Shown here: in pieces, positions 29,078 through 40,796 of the stretch
Position numbering within the stretch: position 1 is the first letter of the stretch
Layout of the letters: each line of letters opens with the position of its first letter
Assembly (NCBI RefSeq): GCF_036669915.1
Contig: NC_089325.1
Coordinates: 5,841,400-5,905,399 of the forward strand
DNA length: 64,000 nucleotides
Source of the DNA: Pocillopora verrucosa
Taxonomy: Eukaryota > Cnidaria > Anthozoa > Scleractinia > Pocilloporidae
Direction of reading: 5' to 3'
Notes under the pieces: model-generated
Seen by the model: the letters and a program-made list of their open reading frames with translations, nothing else
The model's database searches: none
What the model was told of the DNA's origin: nothing
Program-made: the position numbers and the translations under genes

Positions 29078-30729
29078 TTATAGTACACATTATAATAAGT
29101 AAGAATAACTGCCACCGATGTACTTTTTGAAGACATATTCGTCTACTTAATGCCATATTTTAAAAATCTTCATGCTGGTTTTTACATTGTTTGGCCAAAA
29201 TGATCACAATCAGAGGTATTTTAATATTAGGAAAAAAATAAATCACAACACAGCTGTACAGTTAATACATAAAACTTTAATTATATTCATAATTGTAGTT
29301 ATTTGTAGACTGATTGGCAGAAAACATAAAATATCAGATACCTCATTCAGTATCAGAGCAAACAAAACTGTGAGTGAAACTTAAAACTGGCATATCTTAG
29401 CTGACACCATAATGCATGAATTACATGAAGCTCTTAGAACAGAGCCTTGCTAGTACCCTGCAAGACAATGATTCAATAATAATGTTGTACTTAGTTTGTA
29501 ACTATAATCAAATGTACAAATCTTTGACGTGATGTCAAACACAACCTGGCATCTTATTATACTGTCTTATTCAGGCTAGTTATTGTTATGAGCTTGGAAT
29601 AATTTCTTCAACCAGCCATGTTTGCTTTAGAGTTCGAGTAGACCATGGGGGAGAGGGTTGGGTAAAAGCCCCTCCCCCTCCCCTTTCTTTCACTTTGACC
29701 ATCATTCACCCCCTTGATACAAATTTCTTTCTCTCCCCAGCCTTCTGCTGCCATAAAAATCAAAAGATGGCTGCTATAAAGTACACCAAGAAAATACTTA
29801 GCACTCAATTGCTTGCCAAAATTATGCCTCCTCCGCAGGCTTCTAAAATAGCTTATAGGGAACAAATGTCTCACAGGGTACTTGACATGTGAAGAAATTC
29901 AGTAAAATGTACATAGTACAAGTCAAATTTTCCATGGGAAGTAATTTAAATGAAGCATAAAAATTTTCAGAATGACCATGATTTATAATGGCAGGTGTCT
30001 CTGGGAATTACAATGCCCTTAGTTTTGTTAAACTCAAATGAACCCAATTCATGATATAACATTTTAGTGATATCAATAGTGACTCTTTAACTTGCAAAAT
30101 ATATTAGAAATGTGCAAATTGCAGCACACGATAAAATTAAACCTGGAAGTAGAATAGAGTGTTATTCCTCACAACTATTGCAGCACTTTAATGAGCTTTC
30201 CACATAATGGTAAAAATCACTGGTATTGGTTGGGGGTTAAAATTTTATTTTTTTCTTGATTTTGTTGTGCCAATCAATTCAATGCTTCAACATACCTCCC
30301 CCCCCCAGCCTCCCTCAGGCACTTGACTATAGTCTGTGCCCAAGAAGTAGACATTTGAAAAAAAGGCATTCTCAAGGGTGGGGTATTTGAATGTTACCCG
30401 GGTGAGGCAGGGAATTTGAACCAGAATTGTGAAGGCAGGGAATTTGAACCAGAATTGTAAAGTCCTTCCAATGGAATAAAATGTCTTTTTTTTTTTTTGA
30501 CAAGGAATATGGGAATTTGAACAAACCAATCTTCAGAAGTTCAAACACCCAGTGGGGTTACCCAGGGAGGGGGGGATGATGTTGAAGCTTTGTACTGATT
30601 GACACATTCTGTTGAAAGGCACTCAGAGAAAGTTTTCCTAGAGCAACAAAGGAAACTATGTACAAGTCTCTGTGAAGCCACAAAGGCCTTAAACCCAAAC
30701 AATTGTCCTACTAGAGACATTTGCATACT
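29078..30729. other. Repeat-bearing interval before the TFIIIA-like gene
   Basis: No supported gene. 29640-29890 has the look of an old dispersed repeat (AAGATGGCTGCTATAAAGTA, then GCCTCCTCCGCAGGCTTCTA) but no second copy is present in this window. 30283-30588 is a fold-back element listed separately. Confidence 0.4.
30283..30588. repeat. Fold-back MITE with internal 24-bp direct duplication
   Basis: Ends are GCTTCAACATACCTCCCCCC and GGGAGGGGGGGATGATGTTG followed by AAGC, an inverted repeat of ~30 bp. Inside, GGCAGGGAATTTGAACCAGA plus ATTGT occurs twice in tandem (30410-30461), and a third relative (GGGAATTTGAACAAACC) follows. Non-coding. Confidence 0.65.
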
Positions 30730-33700
30730 TTATCCCTCACAGAAAAGAATGCATTTGTGAGAACAAACATGTTTCCGCAGCCAGTCATGGGCAAAAGCAT
30801 CATCCCTGTACCTTGGAAAGAAGGGCACTGAGCCTGTAAGAAAACAACAAATGCAGTCAAAGACAGTTTTTCTTTAAAAGTAGAGTGCCAAAGTAACTCA
30901 GTTGCAGAAATCAGAGCCTTGAAAAGGAATACAGGTTTAAACAGGGCTCACACGACCAATTGTTGCCATAGGCAGTAAAACTGTGTCCAACCAAAGTATG
31001 AGAATAAGGAGGAAGAACTAGTGTTGATCCAAGGGTAATAGAGAATTCTCAACCCATAATACTCCAGCCTGTGATAACTTCAATACTTGGATCTTACATA
31101 ACTTTAAAGTGATAATTCCTACTTTCAAAGACAAATAATAATAAAAAAAAAATCACAAAATAACAAAGTTTTGCATCTCTGCATTTTGGTTACAACAACC
31201 TTTACATATACCTTTACCTTTATCATGTCGTTTTTGGTGCCGTCTCAGTTTCCCTGGAGCATTAAAACATGCCAAACAACCTCGCTCTTTACACCTGAAA
31301 CAATAATGTAATAGTTAGAAAACAGAATATAACACCAAAACAACATTTCTTCCTTAAGAGGGTTCATCTTTATGGGCAAGATGAGCTCTCTAAAAAAATT
31401 TGCCTCACACCCAGCTTCTGGCTTTTTAGGTCAAGTAAGTGGGTAATGGCACTCAACTGGTATCTGGCAGGCACAGTTTGGAGTCACCTAAAAGCCCTTT
31501 TTTTTCCAGGCTTCTTTTCTGCAATAAATTTTCTGCTTGAATTGTAATCCACCTGCAAGGGTTATTGCTTTACTTGATTTTCATCCACAAGTCAAAAAAT
31601 ATATATATTTCCTTAAAAAATTGTGAAATGACATTTGGTCTACTTACTTAAAGGGCTTTTCACAAGTATGAACCAGCTGATGAATTTTCAGTTGGTTACA
31701 CTTAGTAAATTGTTCATCACAACCATCAACATTGCACTAAGAAAATAACAGACATAAGCAAATATGTTATGAAACTTAAAAAAAAACAATTTCAGAGGAA
31801 AGCTACTTGATTTCCTAAAAATTATTGCCCAATCTTTTATAGTTTATGGCAATAGGTATAAACCATTTTGACTTTCAAATATAAAGTAAGTGCTGGCAAA
31901 AAAAAGAAACTATTAGGTAAGTCTAAAATAATGCTTGGAAAAATTCAAAGATCCTATCTGCCAAAAGGAGATGACTGGGATAAGCTTGCGTTCTGTGAAG
32001 ACGTAATCCCATTCTCTGCACTACTATAATGCTCAGTAAATTGTACAAGCACCCAGAGTGATTAGTGAAATGAAGTTGTGTTGAAATTGCCCACATTGTT
32101 TGCTACCATGTGTCTAATTGATTTATCCCAGTATAGTACAGATCTGATTGCACCAACTCATTATTGTCATGAAATTAAATTCCTCTTGTTGACAGGGCTT
32201 ACCTACAGAATGCTTTAACAGGGTTTTTCAAATAATTGGAATAACTTAGTATACATCTGTCAGTGATAAAAGATGGTGACTATTGGAGGCATGCTTCCCT
32301 ACTGCATCATGATTGAAATGCAAAGCTTGATACCAACTTACCTTAAAGGGCCCATTATGAGCCCGCTGTTCATGGCGCTTGGAATTGTGTTTTGTTATAA
32401 ACAACATATCACATTGGCTGCATCTAAGACAACCAAAACACTTATACTTGTGAGTAGCTCTTTATTTACATATATTTCCCCTTGCTATCATTCTCAAATG
32501 CAAGTGACTATATTATAAATTCCCTTCAAAGAAAGTAACTATAGATTGGGATGGTAAGTCCCTGCTTGTCACCTAGTAAAAGTGATTTAAGTTTGTCTTC
32601 TGTCAGTCACTACAATCCAACCCTTCTTGAAAGGCTTTCAGTCAAAGCACCACATTTTTTCCATTCTGTTACTTTGACTATGATAAGGTTTACTGCAGAG
32701 ATTCATCAGAAAAGTTTCATTATGCTGCTTAGAATACAAACAAACCAGTTCACCCATTATACAATTCACCCCTTTAAAACTTCCCCTTCAAACTATCACA
32801 ACTCTTCAGTTCATGTTTCAGAACTAAGTATACTTATATCAATTCCAACAAGTTACCATTGTTTCATTTTAATTGGTAAAATTTAAGTGTCTTTGGATTT
32901 CCCAAAACTTGCCTATTCTGCACTTCTAATTTAGGAACTTACTTGAATAATTTTTCTCCATCATGTGATAACAAGTGCCTTTTTAAATGCACAGATCTCA
33001 CAAATGATTTGTCACATCCTTCATGGGGGCATACACATGGTCTCTGAAATTATACATATTTTAAGAAAACTGTAAGGTGAGAATCTGCCACCGGCTTAGA
33101 TGAATAAGCAGACCCTTGCAATATAGTCCAGCAATTGTCTCCTCAACCCTTTCACTCCCAGGAGAAAAAAAGAAACAAGTCCTCCTAACAGTATTAATAT
33201 AACGTGAATAGGGGGGTGTTGAGAATCTGGAAACTATCAAAGGGCAGATATTGTTTCTTTACACATCACATTCTCGTTAGTAATATAAGAAGCAGCAGGG
33301 TTTTGCAGTATCATCATATCAAATTGAGTGGCTTATGGATATCCCTGCATTCAAATTTCAACGACATTAGATCAGTAGACGGTAAAAAAGCAACTAATCG
33401 CCAACAAATTACGATATATTCTAAGATTGGAAAGACAGCTTTAATTTTCACAGAGATCCGATTTTAAAAAAAATTCCATGGGCCTTAAATAAAAGTCATT
33501 TTAAATTAAAAGGAAAAAATTTCATCAATCCAGGTAACTAGGCAAAAATCAAATCTAAAAATGTTGTTTTCATGATCTAATTAATGCGCGCGAAACGTAC
33601 CCAAAACGTTCCAATTGTTCGCGCTAAGTATTCTCGTGATTTATCTGTATCCTGTGGTAATTTAACCATCTTCTTTGAAAAAAGAAAACAAAAAGAGTTT

Positions 33701-33808
33701 TTATACCTCCCCCGTATGCATCCGCTTGTGTTCAACCAGTCGGATCTCCTTACCAAACGTTTTTCCGCATCCTTCAAAGTCGCACACGTGTGAACTCTGA
33801 GCGGCCAT
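30730..33808 (-). CDS. TFIIIA-like C2H2 zinc-finger protein, short form
   Basis: Resembles the N-terminal half of transcription factor IIIA, which binds the 5S rRNA gene and 5S rRNA. Six minus-strand exons, 33808-33707, 33043-32943, 32423-32342, 31736-31648, 31294-31218 and 30833-30730, total 555 nt, in frame, 184 residues. Fingers: F1 C9-C14-H27-H31, F2 C39-C44-H57-H61, F3 C69-C72-H85-H90, F4 C96-C101-H114-H118, F5 C126-C131-H144-H148. The linkers, the short F3 and the F4/F5 wording ([28 protein letters not shown]) follow TFIIIA order. After F5 the last exon reads [18 protein letters not shown] and stops at ILFCEG, where TFIIIA normally has four more fingers. I chose MAAQ as start because of its context; the frame stays open to 33934. 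It may be a real short paralog, a decayed copy, or a gene whose last exons I missed. Confidence 0.8.
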
Positions 33809-33962
33809 TTTATTTATGTTTGTATAACCCGCTGGCCAGAATACAGCGTACTCGAATTTCCCACAAGACCAAGGAAGAATAGCTTTTGTCAAAATGGCGG
33901 TCGAGATGTGAGGCAAATTTTGAGTATCATCCATCTTATTCGCGTGGTAGTCATTAGGAGTG
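33809..33962. promoter_or_regulatory. Bidirectional promoter of TFIIIA-like gene and GEMIN8
   Basis: The start codons of two divergently transcribed genes are separated by 154 bp, so both promoters must overlap here. The interval includes CCCACAAGACCAAGG and CAAAATGGCGGTC; the latter resembles the AAATGGCGGC core of a YY1-type site, found in many short divergent promoters. No TATA box seen. Confidence 0.65.
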
Positions 33963-36820
33963 ATGGCAAATGTACCGGATGATAAAAACAGTCATGAGCA
34001 TGATAATGGAAAAAATCATAATTTGAGAAACGAGGGTTTCGCTTCATGTGCCTTAGTAAATGCAAACTATTGTTATCAAATGTCGCTCTGGTGGTGGAAC
34101 ATGTACTTGTATAATTTACATGCTCAGGTACAAGATCAGAACTGTGAGTGTGTGGAGCAGAGTGCGATCGTGGAAGATGAGTGTGAATGCTGCCAGAATC
34201 AAAGTGGATTAGAGACTCGGAAAGGTCAAATGTACCCGTGCGGAGATTGTGCAGAATCAATTTATTTTCGTGGAACACCATGGCCACGATCACAAGGCGA
34301 ACATTCAGTGGGTGGTGAAAATCACCCTGACTTAATTTTCAAGGGAGATCTTATATCTGGTAGTAGTAAAGGTGCATATAGTAACAGTGTGAATGATGGC
34401 TGTGGTACTGATGATGTCAATGAAGATGATGATGATAGCGATGAGAGCAGTGATGTTGAAATGGAAGTTGATGAAAACTTCAGGAAGTTTTTGGAACAAT
34501 CTGAGAGACACAGACAAGAGCGAGAGCAGAGTTAGTTTTTTGTTTTCCTTTGGTTTCTAAGATGTGTTTGAAATCTATCCCCTTTAGTGATCTTTCCTGT
34601 CCTTGTATGATTTTTTTAAAGAGAATTTGTTTTAAATCAAGATGAGACACTTAGGCTTACATATTTGTCCAATTTTGTTTTACCTTTTTGCTGGATAAGG
34701 TATTGATATTGCGACAAGAATTTTTTTGTCAATATGTTGCCTCCCCCCTACTCCCACATTACCTTCCCCCTACTCCCACTTTGGCTCCCTTCTATGTATT
34801 CTCCCACACTGCCTCCCCCCTACTCCCACAGTGCCTCCCCCCTACTCCCACAGTGCGTCTTTCCCATTCCCACATTGCCTCCCCTCTTCTCTGTGCACAA
34901 AACATGATGAAACATTGGTTGCAGGGATGTAGATAATAGCTGGAAGCCGGGAAAATTACCTGGCTGTGAACACAATCTTTCTGGCTGTGAAGCACTACTT
35001 CTTTCTCCAAAATGTTTTTAAATGTTGTCAGATGATTGTTATTTATTTATTTCATTTGCTTTCAGCTTCAAATCTAGGTATAGTGTGCCAAAGGCATGCT
35101 AGAGTGGGCCTTCGGCCCAAATACCCGCCTATCATTGCAAGATTCCCGCCAGTCAAAAACTTTAGGTACATCCCTGGGTTAACAAAAGACATTCCAACTA
35201 GAATGATAAAATTCAAGTCTGCACAGGAGGCAAATTGAACATCCAACTTATTCTGGTTTCTTTGGCATGAAGTGACTGGAGATATTGCCACTTTCTTTCT
35301 TAATTTCATATTGTCTGGCTATTTTCTAGGGAAGCAAGAACTATTGGAAGAGAATGATGATTACATTGAAGGTGAGTGTATACTGATCATTCATAGACGC
35401 ATGTAAAAGATTACGTCATGTCAAGTCTACAAAGTGAAGAAGTGCGCCAAGTGGCGCAATTTGTAGGAGCTTATCTGACTTTGTGAAGTAGCACTTATGT
35501 TGAGAAACGCAGAAATGCCCGCAGTAATGAAAATGGTAGATTTGAAGATTTTGGTTAATTTTTTATCAAAGTTGTCAAAGTGAAATCAGCTTAGCAGATT
35601 CAATAATTTTGACAAATTTTAACCATTTTCTTTACTGCATGCATCTCAGGAAATAGCTCAGTAATTGATATATAATGGTAATTGAACTGAACATAGTGCA
35701 ATTTGGTCTGAAATCATATTCATGGTTTCAAAATCAAACATGTGCACAGGGCAAGTTTGATTTGCAATTACAAGTATGATTTCAGATCAATGAAGTACAA
35801 TAACCACTTTATTACATCTATTTTGAAATCGCAAAATTGATTCAGTCAATACAAGTTTTTTGTAGTCACTACCAATAGTTTATTGATCCTATATGTTGTG
35901 CTGGTTTGTAAAAAAATTGCAAAAGGTGTCTTCCATTTTCCTGCAATTTGATTGATTTCTTTAAACAAGCCTTGAAATTTGATTGGTTCTAGTGTTCAAG
36001 TAAAGCTATCTCATTGGCTGGGGATAAGATGCGATTTATAGCATAAAATGTTGCAATTTGTTAATGAATTGCACTGGTTAGAGTCAATCAGATTGCAAGG
36101 ATTACATGTGATTTCAAATTGGATGTAATAAAAGTAATTACCACATAATTTGTCAGGCTTTAGACAGTTTCCTAGAATCCAATTGCATTCTTTGGTGGTG
36201 AGAGGCTTGGTGAGTATTACTTAAAAAATCACTTACCCATGGAGGGGGCCATAATTTGTCTCAACAACCATTCTCACTTTTTTTGTGTTGACCTGCTCAC
36301 ATTCCTGCATGTTGTGGTGAGTTGTTTGTCCTTCCTCCCTGTTTTCACAGAGGATTGAGCAATGACTCACATTAGCATGGAGGAATGCAGGTAGGCTGGC
36401 AAAAAGAAGATGGGAAGGGTGGCTAGAAAAAAGATTGCACCCATTCAGAGTGTTAACAGAGTGCCTTGCCCAAGAACACAGCACAATGACATGGTCAATT
36501 CTAGAGCCCAAAAGTCTTGACCATGAAAACAGTGCACTAAATATTAGGCTTCACCATCTCCCACATTGGAATAATTTGTTCCACTTTTTAATCTAGTCAT
36601 CCTTTTTTTTCATAAATCAGTTGGCTCAGTCCATTTGAATACTACCACTAGTGCTCCAACAGAACAGCCGGGTTTAAAGAGAAAAGAGGAGATGAAAACA
36701 CTCTATGGAAAACATGCCTCCAAGATCATGGCTCTTGAGGCATCACTTCAGCTGAATTATGACAGACAGTGTGATGCAAGACAACCTGTTTTTTGGCCTA
36801 GTATTCCCTTAAAGTTTTAA
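33963..36820 (+). CDS. GEMIN8: Gem-associated protein 8
   Basis: Subunit of the SMN complex, which assembles Sm cores on spliceosomal snRNAs; in the human complex it bridges SMN to Gemin6/7/Unrip. Three exons, 33963-34530, 35330-35371 and 36621-36820, total 810 nt, in frame, 269 residues (human ~242). The N-terminal Trp/Tyr cluster ([14 protein letters not shown]) matches the family's aromatic start. A long acidic run ([20 protein letters not shown]) is followed by [19 protein letters not shown], the family helix. The last exon carries the diagnostic C-terminus: [28 protein letters not shown] and FWPSIPLKF at the stop. The middle (residues ~50-130, Cys-rich) is lineage-specific. A minisatellite sits in intron 1 and an AATAAA at 36930-36935 is a likely polyadenylation signal. 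Confidence 0.95.
34738..34884. repeat. C-rich minisatellite in GEMIN8 intron 1
   Basis: About six units of roughly 22 bp, best seen as CCTCCCCCCTACTCCCACAG, with two perfect adjacent copies near 34812-34855 and degenerate ones around. The pyrimidine strand equals the gene's sense strand. Open frames across it are a by-product. Confidence 0.85.
35668..36122. repeat. Dispersed repeat, copy A (in GEMIN8 intron 2)
   Basis: Starts TATATAATGGTAATTGAACT and matches the reverse complement of 61652-62086 across ~450 bp (for example GTGCAATTTGGTCTGAAATC, and TCAATAAATATT-like and CAATTTGATTG-like blocks). No coding capacity. A non-autonomous element of unknown class. Confidence 0.75.
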
Positions 36821-36929
36821 CTTAAAAAAAAAAAAAAAAGAAAAAACCATTTTACATCGTGTAAATAGATGAAAAGAGATTTAAAAAATTCAAGGTTGGC
36901 TGTTATGTAAATCATCCTATTACACACCA

Positions 36930-36935
36930 AATAAA
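36930..36935 (+). terminator. GEMIN8 polyadenylation signal
   Basis: AATAAA 110 bp downstream of the GEMIN8 stop codon, after an A-rich tract. Expected position for a short 3' UTR. Confidence 0.55.
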
Positions 36936-37030
36936 ATTCCTCATTTCTGATTAGCCTTTGACAAGTGGATAAATAGGCTATATAATGCAATATGGGATTT
37001 ATATATTGGGCTGGCTCAAAATGAGGGAGG

Positions 37031-37289
37031 GTAAAGAAACTATGGTGCTGCGTCAGTGGTGGGGGTTAAAGAAACTATGGTGCTGCATTGGTGGGGAGGG
37101 GGGTAAAGAAACTATGGTGCTGCATTGGTGGGGAGGGGGGTAAAGAAACTATGGTGCTGCATTGGTGGGGAGGGGGGTAAAGAAACTATGGTGCTGCATT
37201 GGTGGGGGGGGGGTAAAGAAACTATGGTGTTGTATCAGTGGTGTGGGGGTAAAGAAACTATGGTGCTTCATCGGTGGGGAGGGGGGTAT
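37031..37289. repeat. Minisatellite with ~37-bp unit
   Basis: Seven copies of GTAAAGAAACTATGGTGCTG followed by CATTGGTGGGGAGGGGG, with G-run length changes. The last unit passes directly into the single-copy part of an element (37290-37410) that also occurs at 40764-40985, where the unit is present once. Confidence 0.9.
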
Positions 37290-37410
37290 TATAAGTCAAT
37301 TTGCTTTTATCAACTGAGTTAATGAAGGGCTAATGCTTGAAACATCAGCTTTAGAAACTCTTCACAGTGGCCAATTAACAATAACAATGCAGTTGATAAA
37401 ACCAGAATAT
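37290..37410. repeat. Non-coding repeat tail, copy 1
   Basis: Contains ATCAACTGAGTTAATGAAGG, GCTAATGCTTGAAACATCAG and GTGGCCAATTAACAATAACA, followed by GCAGTTGATAAAACC. The same order of blocks is found at 40830-40985. The TCAACTGAGTT and AGTTGATAAAA blocks form weak inverted ends. Confidence 0.6.
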
Positions 37411-37753
37411 TTTGTAAAACATTAAGCTTGGCTTGTCTGTTGCAGTGATTGTATGAAACGGACAATTGATAGGATACATACGAATGTTCTCATCACTGCG
37501 CGCCCAGAACCTCCAAGAAATTGCAAAACTGTTAGCCTTTGCACAGTAATGGCGGGCCCTGGGAGCTAAATGCGTGGTATGCCAATCGCATTATTGCAAC
37601 AGTAGGAATGATTTTACTATTTGTAATACATACAGACAAGAAATAAGTCCGATTTAATGCATGTGCGTCCCAATCACAAATGAAAGTTTACCTCAGTTTG
37701 TGATATTGAAAGACTACTTTTTTCGGTTGTTGAGTTAAAATTCTTGCTTCGTT

Positions 37754-40295
37754 TCATAGTCTGCTCTCTAGGCCATGATAAAGTCTCGAAAACTGGCTAC
37801 AATCATTATGCAGTAAATTTCCCGGTTTGTCATATTCAACAACTTGCCCGTTTTCTAAGACTAAAACTCGATCGCAGGTATTGTAGTGCTCAATCGATGT
37901 GCAATTGTTATCACGGTACAACGTTTAAATGTTTTGCGTATTGTCTCTTGAATCACCTGATCAGTTTTCCAATCGACGTTTGCTGTTGCTTCATCCATCA
38001 CAATTTTGTTGTTTTTCTTTAATGAAGTGCGGGCCAAGCACAGTAGTTGTCTTTCACTGACTCTAAAGTTTGCTCCGCATTCGCAAATCTCCTTGTGTAA
38101 CTGTCGCGGCAACATTTCCACCATGTTCTTCAAATTCGCTTTTTCCAATGCATTCCAGAGATCCCTGTTGTCGTGCTCCTCGAAAGGATCCAAGTTCATG
38201 CGCAATGAGCTGGTAAACAGAACAGGATTCTGCGTAATAACTGACATTGTTCGACGAGATCTTTGAAGGTCAACAGTGCTAATATTTATCCCATCAGTGA
38301 TCACCTGACCAGTCACTAACTGGTTTGATCAATAAATCCTTCAGTGATGGAGTATTTCCAAGGGTCTGGAAGTGTGCAAAAGTCATTGCATTATTTAAAT
38401 ATGGAGATAAGTCAATAAAGGACAACTATCGACCAATATCAATCTTACCAACTATAAGCAAGATCATAGAGAGATCAGTGCATATTCAGTTAAGTTAATT
38501 TTTGGAAGTAAACAGACTATTATCACAATCACAGTTTGGCTTCTGACTAAAGCGTTCAACTTCCACTGCCCTAATCGACTTTACAGATCAAGTCCTAGAA
38601 AATATGGACAAAGGATGCGTGACGGGAACAGTGTTCCTGGACCTTCGCAAGGCGTTCGACACTGTCGATCATCCAGTGCTCCTCATCAACAAACTCAAGT
38701 CACTAGGAGTAGCAGGGAAAAGCTTAGAATGGTTCCGCTCATATCTCACTGGTCGAGTTCAAAAAACAATGTGTGTAAATGCATTGCCCCCCCCCCCCCA
38801 GTTAAAGTCACCATGGGAGTGACGCAGGGTAGCATTCTGGGGCCATTGCTATTCTTGGTGTATATTGATGGAGTTCAATCTGAACTGCGGCACTCAAAGA
38901 TGACGATGTTTGCTGATGACATGGCATTTTATTGTCGTGAGAACTCGCCAACCAATTTGCAATCAAAGCTCAATGCAGACTTGGCAGCTATTAAATCTTG
39001 GTTACATAACAATAAGCTGACACTAAATGTTACTAAGTCGAAGTTTATGGTCAATGGAGGACGTGAAAAATTAAGTCAGTTTAATGACATAGCCCTTGTA
39101 GCCAATAATGATCAACTAGAGAACGTTACCAAATTCAAGTATCTCGGAGTGATCATAAACCAGCATCTTACTTGGCATGACCATATTGAACAACTACAAA
39201 GAAAAATAGCAAAGAAACTAGGTGTGCTAAAACGAATCAAGCATCTTCTCCCAGTTTATGCAAGGAGGATCTATGTGTCAACAATGGTCATTCCTATTCT
39301 CGAATATGCAAGTATCGTATGGGGTGATAAAAATAACAAAGTTTAATGGATTCTATTCAAGTTCTTCAGATAAAGCAGCTAAGCTAGTACTGGATCGAGC
39401 GACATTTTCCTCTTCAACTCAAGCACTTCTGGATATGAACTGGATCAATCTATCATCCAGAAGATCAATGCAACGGTGTCTTTTTATGCATAAACTTATA
39501 AATGACAGTGCAAGAAACAGTATGATTACTCGAGGCACAGACCATGTATCATAGCCATAACACTCGCTCCAAGGAAAATATTAGATCTATTAGATCAAAC
39601 ACGAACTGGGGTCTACTCAGATCCTTTCATAGTGCATTGACAGACTGGAATTCCCTTCCAGAAGACATGAGATGTCTACCTTATGATGCTTTTAAAATTT
39701 CATTGCTTAAACATTTTGAATCTTAATGGTCGTTTAGTGTATCATCTCTTGTTCATCGATTTTGTTATTTTCTGTTTATATCATGTTTTAGATATTTCAT
39801 AGTTCCCACTGTTATGCTTTTACCTATTAATTACGCGATTATTTATTTTATATATTGTTAATTTCGAGGGCCTCACTGAAAACCGCTATGGCGAGCTGGG
39901 CTCCCTCTCTAAATAATTTTAATAATAATAATAAGTCGATTGAGGCATGTGGAATAGGGCTGAAAGCAGTGAAGACTTGCCGGCTCCGGTGCGACCAACA
40001 ATTCCAATTTTTTCGTGTGAATCAACCGTAAAGCAGACATCCTTAAGAATGTTTAGTCCAACTTCGTAATAAACTAAACCAAGGTTCTCTTTTCTCACTT
40101 GACCAAGCTGTGGCCAGTTTTCCGGGGGAGGCTGGTGTTGACACTCATACCCAGATTCTTGTTCAATGTTAGTGTAAGCGATAACGCATTCTGCAGATGT
40201 CATGTAATTCTCAACTTCAGCGCACTGCTTAACACCATATTGTAACGTGTCCACTGAGAGTTGGACAGTGTAAACAAGTGATAAGGCTGTGACAC
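37754..40295 (-). pseudogene. ABCC4/MRP4-like ABC transporter fragment, disrupted
   Basis: C-terminal end of a multidrug-resistance-protein type ABC exporter. The right part (40295-39938) covers the end of the second membrane domain (KQCAEVENYMTSAE), the linker PPPENWPQLGQV and the Walker A loop GIVGRTGAGKSSLLSALF of the second nucleotide-binding domain. The left part (38310-37754) continues with SVITQNPVLFTSSLRMNLDP, Walker B with IVMDEATANVD, the switch region ITIAHRLSTT and, in another frame, the C-terminus VLVLENGQVVEYDKPGNLL. Three lesions: a 1.6-kb LINE between the two parts, a one-base frameshift near 37875, and the signature motif reading NFRVSERQ where the family has VGERQ. Acceptor-like CAG just right of 40295. 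I found no convincing upstream exons. ABCC4-type is inferred from the wording; exact ortholog is unclear. Confidence 0.85.
38315..39933 (+). mobile_element. 5'-truncated non-LTR retrotransposon (LINE, CR1/L2-like)
   Basis: Encodes part of a reverse transcriptase: YRPISILPTISKIIE, FLDLRKAFDTVDH, GVTQGSILGPLLFLVYIDG, the catalytic FADD box in MTMFADDMAFYC, then VTKFKYLGVII and the C-terminal HNTRSKENIRSIRSNTNWGL. It is dead: in-frame stops occur near 38495 and 38545, with frameshifts at a C-run near 38790 and near 39345. The 3' end is an (AATA/AAT) tail at 39911-39933. It is flanked by AGTC on both sides (38311-38314 and 39934-39937), a probable short target duplication, and lies antisense inside the ABCC exon. 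The endonuclease and 5' parts are missing. Confidence 0.88.
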
Positions 40296-40763
40296 CTGAA
40301 AAAGAGAAACTATACGTTCTGTTTGCGATCCTCTTTGTGATCGAACATGACGCCTAGAGGGGTTACCATGATATGTATATCCACAGTCACTCTGGTTTTA
40401 CATTAAAAACAATAAATTCAATGAATAAAGACAAAGAAAAAGAATCAACAACACGTGATACTACGTACGGTCACCTACCCAACCAAGAAGTAACCCCAGC
40501 CAACAGGGTTCAACCACAGTGAGAGGTACAAGCATGTAGCTGACTAGCGCGTAGCTTATTTCCATACCTGATTACTACGACACTCAAGCGTCGGCTATGA
40601 ATCAAAATAACATTACCTGAGCTTGACTGAGTAGCTATGGCCAGGAACACTACGCAGGAAAAAGGAAAATTCGAGACTTTTCGAACACGAAACCAATTTG
40701 AGTACGGGTATCCTATCGGTTTACCATTCTGTCTGGAGCTTAACTAAAAACGTAAGACAAATA

Positions 40764-40764
40764 G

Positions 40765-40796
<32 letters not shown>

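Noticed and set aside
33809-33934. N-terminal extension of the TFIIIA-like protein
   Set aside because: Open frame exists, but it overlaps the shared promoter and the inner ATG has better context and fits the first finger.
33577-34293. Minus-strand frames across GEMIN8 exon 1
   Set aside because: They are shadows of the GEMIN8 frame, whose C-terminus is diagnostic.
34738-34884. Regular repeats that might suggest a CRISPR array
   Set aside because: There are no unique spacers of constant length; this is a eukaryotic minisatellite.
34688-35010. Open frames over the GEMIN8 intron
   Set aside because: They follow the C-rich 22-bp minisatellite and lie in an intron of a well-supported gene.
37125-37322. 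Open frame encoding Gly/Trp-rich repeats
   Set aside because: It is only a read-through of the 37-bp minisatellite, without start context or conservation.
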